From assembly GCA_035719045.1 (NCBI GenBank), contig DASTGO010000196.1:1-41956 (forward strand): a stretch of DNA of 41,956 nt, given 5' to 3'. Numbering within the stretch: the first letter of the stretch is position 1; each line of letters begins with the position of its first letter. This DNA comes from DASTGO01 sp035719045 (GTDB taxonomy: Bacteria; Actinomycetota; Actinomycetes; Actinomycetales; Kineosporiaceae). The notes beneath the pieces were generated by a model. The model worked only from the letters and a program-made list of their open reading frames with translations, searched no databases and was not told where the DNA came from. The translations under genes were made by a program, and so were the position numbers. Of this stretch, positions 41,201 through 41,956 are shown piece by piece.

Positions 41201-41956
41201 CTGCCCGCTCGCCCACGGACAGCCCGGCCTGATGCGTGAGGTACTCGCTCACCACCTGGGCCGTGGCCAGCTGCGCCTCGAACACGCCGGCCGTATCGTG
41301 CGGCAGCTGACCGAGCAGGCCGCCGACCAACTCCCGAATCCCGGCCGCGAACGGGGTCGGGACGCCGGCCGCCACCCGTGCGTGCGGGACCACCTGCGTC
41401 AACGGGACGACAGTCGCCTGCTCGGGCCCTGCTGAACCGGTCTGCGAGCGCCACAGCGCACGCCCCGTCCAGCCTGCACTTGCTGCCAGCTCCACCGCCC
41501 AATGGCCTTCGGCAGGTCGCAGATCCACGTGGAAATGGTCGGCACTCGTCGTCGATTGCGGGGGGACCCGAGTCGAGGGGTCCGCCACCCATCGCCACAG
41601 CAGCCGCGCCGCCTCGTCGGTGACGATCTCGGTCCCGAGTCTGAACTGCCTCTGCATGCCCGGGACGACCAGGGCCGCAGCCAACACCCCCCACAGGGGC
41701 AGCTCCCCTCCCCTTTCTCCGGGGAGAGGCAGGACCATGGCCGTCTCCCCGAACCGGCGCAGCTCCCGGCGGGCCGCCTCGACCGTCTCCGCCGGAGCGT
41801 GGGCCAGCACCCGGGGCACGGCGTTGTCGACCAGAGCCTCCCAGAGGCCGTCCAGCAGCGCCGCCGAGCGTTCCCGCGGAGAATCCGAGCCAACCCAGGC
41901 CGCGACCGGCACCAAACCGCGCATGGCCTGGTACGCCTCGGCCAACGCCGCCTGTA
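35214..41956 (-). CDS. giant modular protein of unknown function (N-terminus outside the window)
   Basis: The frame is open to the right edge (the first start-like codon in view is TTG 41945), so more than 2240 residues are seen and more lie outside. No stop interrupts it. From N to C: an alpha/beta part with HFHVDLRPAEGHWAVEL; long Ala-rich helical segments; a strong coiled coil (VQRAQERVVELTQVLQRDQ to LREARERSRAA, about 40385-40660) rich in Gln, Glu, Arg and Ala; a Pro/Glu-rich hinge (PEPAAEPVAPERPAPEP); another helical region; then four degenerate repeat modules to the end. No membrane helix, signal or catalytic motif is evident in this part. Size and modular, Ala/Arg/Glu-rich composition resemble the very large exported or polymorphic toxin-like proteins of actinobacteria, but no toxin domain was recognised. 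It stands alone on its strand. Confidence 0.8.
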   Translation of the reverse strand, partial: QAALAEAYQAMRGLVPVAAWVGSDSPRERSAALLDGLWEALVDNAVPRVLAHAPAETVEAARRELRRFGETAMVLPLPGERGGELPLWGVLAAALVVPGMQRQFRLGTEIVTDEAARLLWRWVADPSTRVPPQSTTSADHFHVDLRPAEGHWAVELAASAGWTGRALWRSQTGSAGPEQATVVPLTQVVPHARVAAGVPTPFAAGIRELVGGLLGQLPHDTAGVFEAQLATAQVVSEYLTHQAGLSVGERAGLLTLQQALSNALYESLGSFGRAAVAGPAVEAPAPGAVVHPEVGAQPNAAVAAAHPQAAAAEAGPGRRALESLPPGVREAAAGLTPAVRRVATSSWSVPVVIDGLIVLRDTFAAQAAAAVLPDAPADIVDVTRQEVVRLWDGAGFGPVLEGTSSATPPIWRQLVDDFRALDWARAARWRLLDRTQAQATAVQRAQERVVELTQVLQRDQAELESARQAPGDAARLARAGEHVREFAVQLAEARADAERRIRELAQLQRDEQDVARRLREARERSRAASGAAQELARTLATRLAARAAGADPGPARAVAHGEQVADGATEAVAAVAATVRRLAASAVVSRHLTERAVAILGRPTSIPAAALAGLATVGTAEELLREASRLWTARLQGAELQDDPGAGGSLPVPEPFGVRLPAAEEGALRLRLAEVRVQLAGQLLGASQREVPAGTTRNGGALPGQQVSSWEQVHQVAATGLSQVMRAWAFPVDDGARSRLPSGAAPEQLVQAVRGVVAEAVRRLPDHTGTALRGTAGLNRIGGPHGDGFWSSVADDVAALRTMPSDGRQALHDDVLARVAAELESLRQPDLTSPERLVPQVGARDRGVADLVEPVRRAAEHVVPEPAAEPVAPERPAPEPAPAEVVVPPAEGALALLPAPVVHPAQLGRWTALAIVRAGATLRRTVALAGRRLAQLRGELARRLLAGGLQQWADDIVAQVIEPLRALIHTQQTLRSARAIRISLPPARRGQSPRAREAEVRRAREEQDPSTRLARILQEDNASRLPGDIAFDILRRGLLAQAPRELLSRVESLRVPERDSATEEEHPELSRLTEGMMVALGAVLLWAGREFRSDQNRGAPQGGQAAAGAVAVADGAGPEPGNQLPEGHPRFAVERDLRALPELERSPETAEVLAFVRTLRELYQARLAELADQRPAAEASDAGQEREAALRLLEGTSGPVADESWALLGSRTARFRIGNPHGLDLREVAELISLVVKGQTWLQLPEVGGGRGSDPVTVHEPVPGDRVGSAWGVEGLSESFRRQLLRGYERDRQSFEPTVRTLVAFASGAVSEADLVAFLSARGQRFLASGVPTTAEVRRPRWQFDGPQPEIGETSAAAGARAADGVVEGRAESGTDLTVSRVPERAEQLEPVEQVGRATTRSVGDDGFVVQEVPIRLGRESWAAAGADLPTGAAVRFLDAGVELAMHDLTFALHEWSRTATPVAGADRSDAPTGQGEGQRLLFRGPFATVDLTALALRLLAVYRQQLQQFVHGQTARATMVSASRSLAAVSGDAADQAWRDLGERWSRLQAGELSADVSPMTLTARITRLLTQRRPLVVPVSVPGPDEPARPGGALRALTRPHPRSPRTGREDPEQLVSPRGSRPSELDATGAVASATTGPVAELSEVLTDLFGATSGAGPLHDLTGQTPTAAGVARAVVLLTEHGRGSLVGSEPDAAGGAGAVRALDTGVELALNGLLTRAGRRSGATPGPLTTEPNTVGTAVPAPEVAEPDGPRTDSGELVQALQEVYRIGLESLLLQADVHGSRVAAVSLQTVVGRIPDASWRQIGEQLARLERGEISGPDVHREVAEFLATLGRRREAAAARQEERLAGKGLAVDSGSTPSHGESRTTTPDDAASPSPANPATRRSRGTLTIGERTARADPSGGSLGERVNGLWWQSAQTADTLSALLSGAASAQDVLSHLEVRAEQFFEFGAAEDVALSALDGGPAPAEGGVLGERLPGRALPMGAAADTEAMDVAVAAGEAVVADGSLRARPLPDQILGAQAQLEGTPADPVDVAELSVGTGAVAVRWLDVGVELALHDLVFWAGQEALRLGQGSAVTPTSATTGGFVPREPGEDDPVRSGSAGPGALVGVLREVYRERLRELRGEASTPAAAAAGMRSWAVVEGPAAEAVWSDLARRVSQLWTGDAGPDAADALPQIISTTLTHLRATAPGPVRQGPGAHTGPASAQGSWLSRIGAVPEGERALPELPDQPDTPGTLDR
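35365..35812 (-). repeat. giant protein module, copy 4
   Basis: The copy opens with AVRWLDVGVELALHDLVFWAG, then a variable Gly/Pro/Thr linker, LREVYRERLREL, and a closing helix ending WSDLARRVSQLWTGD. It is the C-terminal-most copy. Confidence 0.7.
36435..36852 (-). repeat. giant protein module, copy 3
   Basis: The copy opens with AVRALDTGVELALNGLL, then a linker, LQEVYRIGLESLL, and closes with WRQIGEQLARLERGEIS. At the DNA level its opening (GGCCAGTTCGACTCCGG on the plus strand) is identical to that of copy 2. Confidence 0.7.
37230..37657 (-). repeat. giant protein module, copy 2
   Basis: The copy opens with AVRFLDAGVELAMHDLTFAL, then a linker, LLAVYRQQLQQFV, and closes with WRDLGERWSRLQAGELS. 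It has the same order and similar length as copies 3 and 4. Confidence 0.7.
38218..38752 (-). repeat. giant protein module, copy 1 (most diverged)
   Basis: The copy opens with LTEGMMVALGAVLLWAGREF, aligned with the LDxGVELALHDLxF start of the other copies. A long linker, LRELYQARLAELAD and WALLGSRTARFRIGN follow. The match is weaker than among copies 2-4, but the order is the same. Confidence 0.5.

Overview
The window is very GC-rich DNA with frequent GTG starts, GGAGG-type ribosome sites, four-base ATGA/GTGA gene overlaps and strongly biased third positions. Together with an F420-type (deazaflavin) oxidoreductase, a WS/DGAT lipid acyltransferase and the XRE + DUF6879 pair, this points to an actinobacterium (high-GC Gram-positive). 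I cannot name the genus. No rRNA, tRNA or CRISPR array was seen.

Layout. (1) 1-6070: a plus-strand housekeeping-like block: a MinD/ParA-like ATPase (5' end outside the window), a HAD hydrolase, a WS/DGAT acyltransferase, a patatin-like lipase and DUF6912. The last three overlap or abut and probably form a lipid-handling operon. (2) 6068-7194: an intact IS630-type insertion sequence sitting in the TA of a CTAG that used to hold the stop codons of two convergent genes. (3) 7168-14740: a copper-handling region that has been rearranged. It holds small membrane proteins, a P1B-type ATPase lacking part of its membrane domain, an XRE regulator fused to the end of a YHS metal-binding domain, DUF6879 and its small partner, a dead transposase fragment and a multicopper oxidase. 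(4) 14740-16300: gene decay (cupin remnant, frameshifted TPR regulator). (5) 16325-20392: a secreted beta-propeller-like protein, a lipoprotein, and a NarL-type response regulator/histidine kinase pair on the other strand. (6) 20801-24311: a DMT-type permease, a dead integrase remnant, a TetR regulator with a deazaflavin-dependent oxidoreductase, and a DUF3761 lipoprotein. (7) 24892-32255: a tight five-gene cassette: SWIM-like zinc-finger protein, large unknown protein, vWA protein, MoxR AAA+ ATPase, DUF5682 protein. (8) 32526-34871: a two-headed isoprenyl diphosphate synthase. (9) 35214-end, minus strand: a giant protein (more than 2240 residues, N-terminus outside the window) with at least four degenerate copies of one module near its C-terminus. 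A strong hairpin separates (8) and (9).

The best candidates for an under-described system are the SWIM/unknown/vWA/MoxR/DUF5682 cassette, the double-domain prenyl synthase beside it, and the giant repeat protein. In the cassette the MoxR ATPase and the vWA protein should act together as a remodelling machine, while the SWIM, unknown and DUF5682 proteins are plausible adaptors or effectors. That role is inferred from gene order and families, not demonstrated here.
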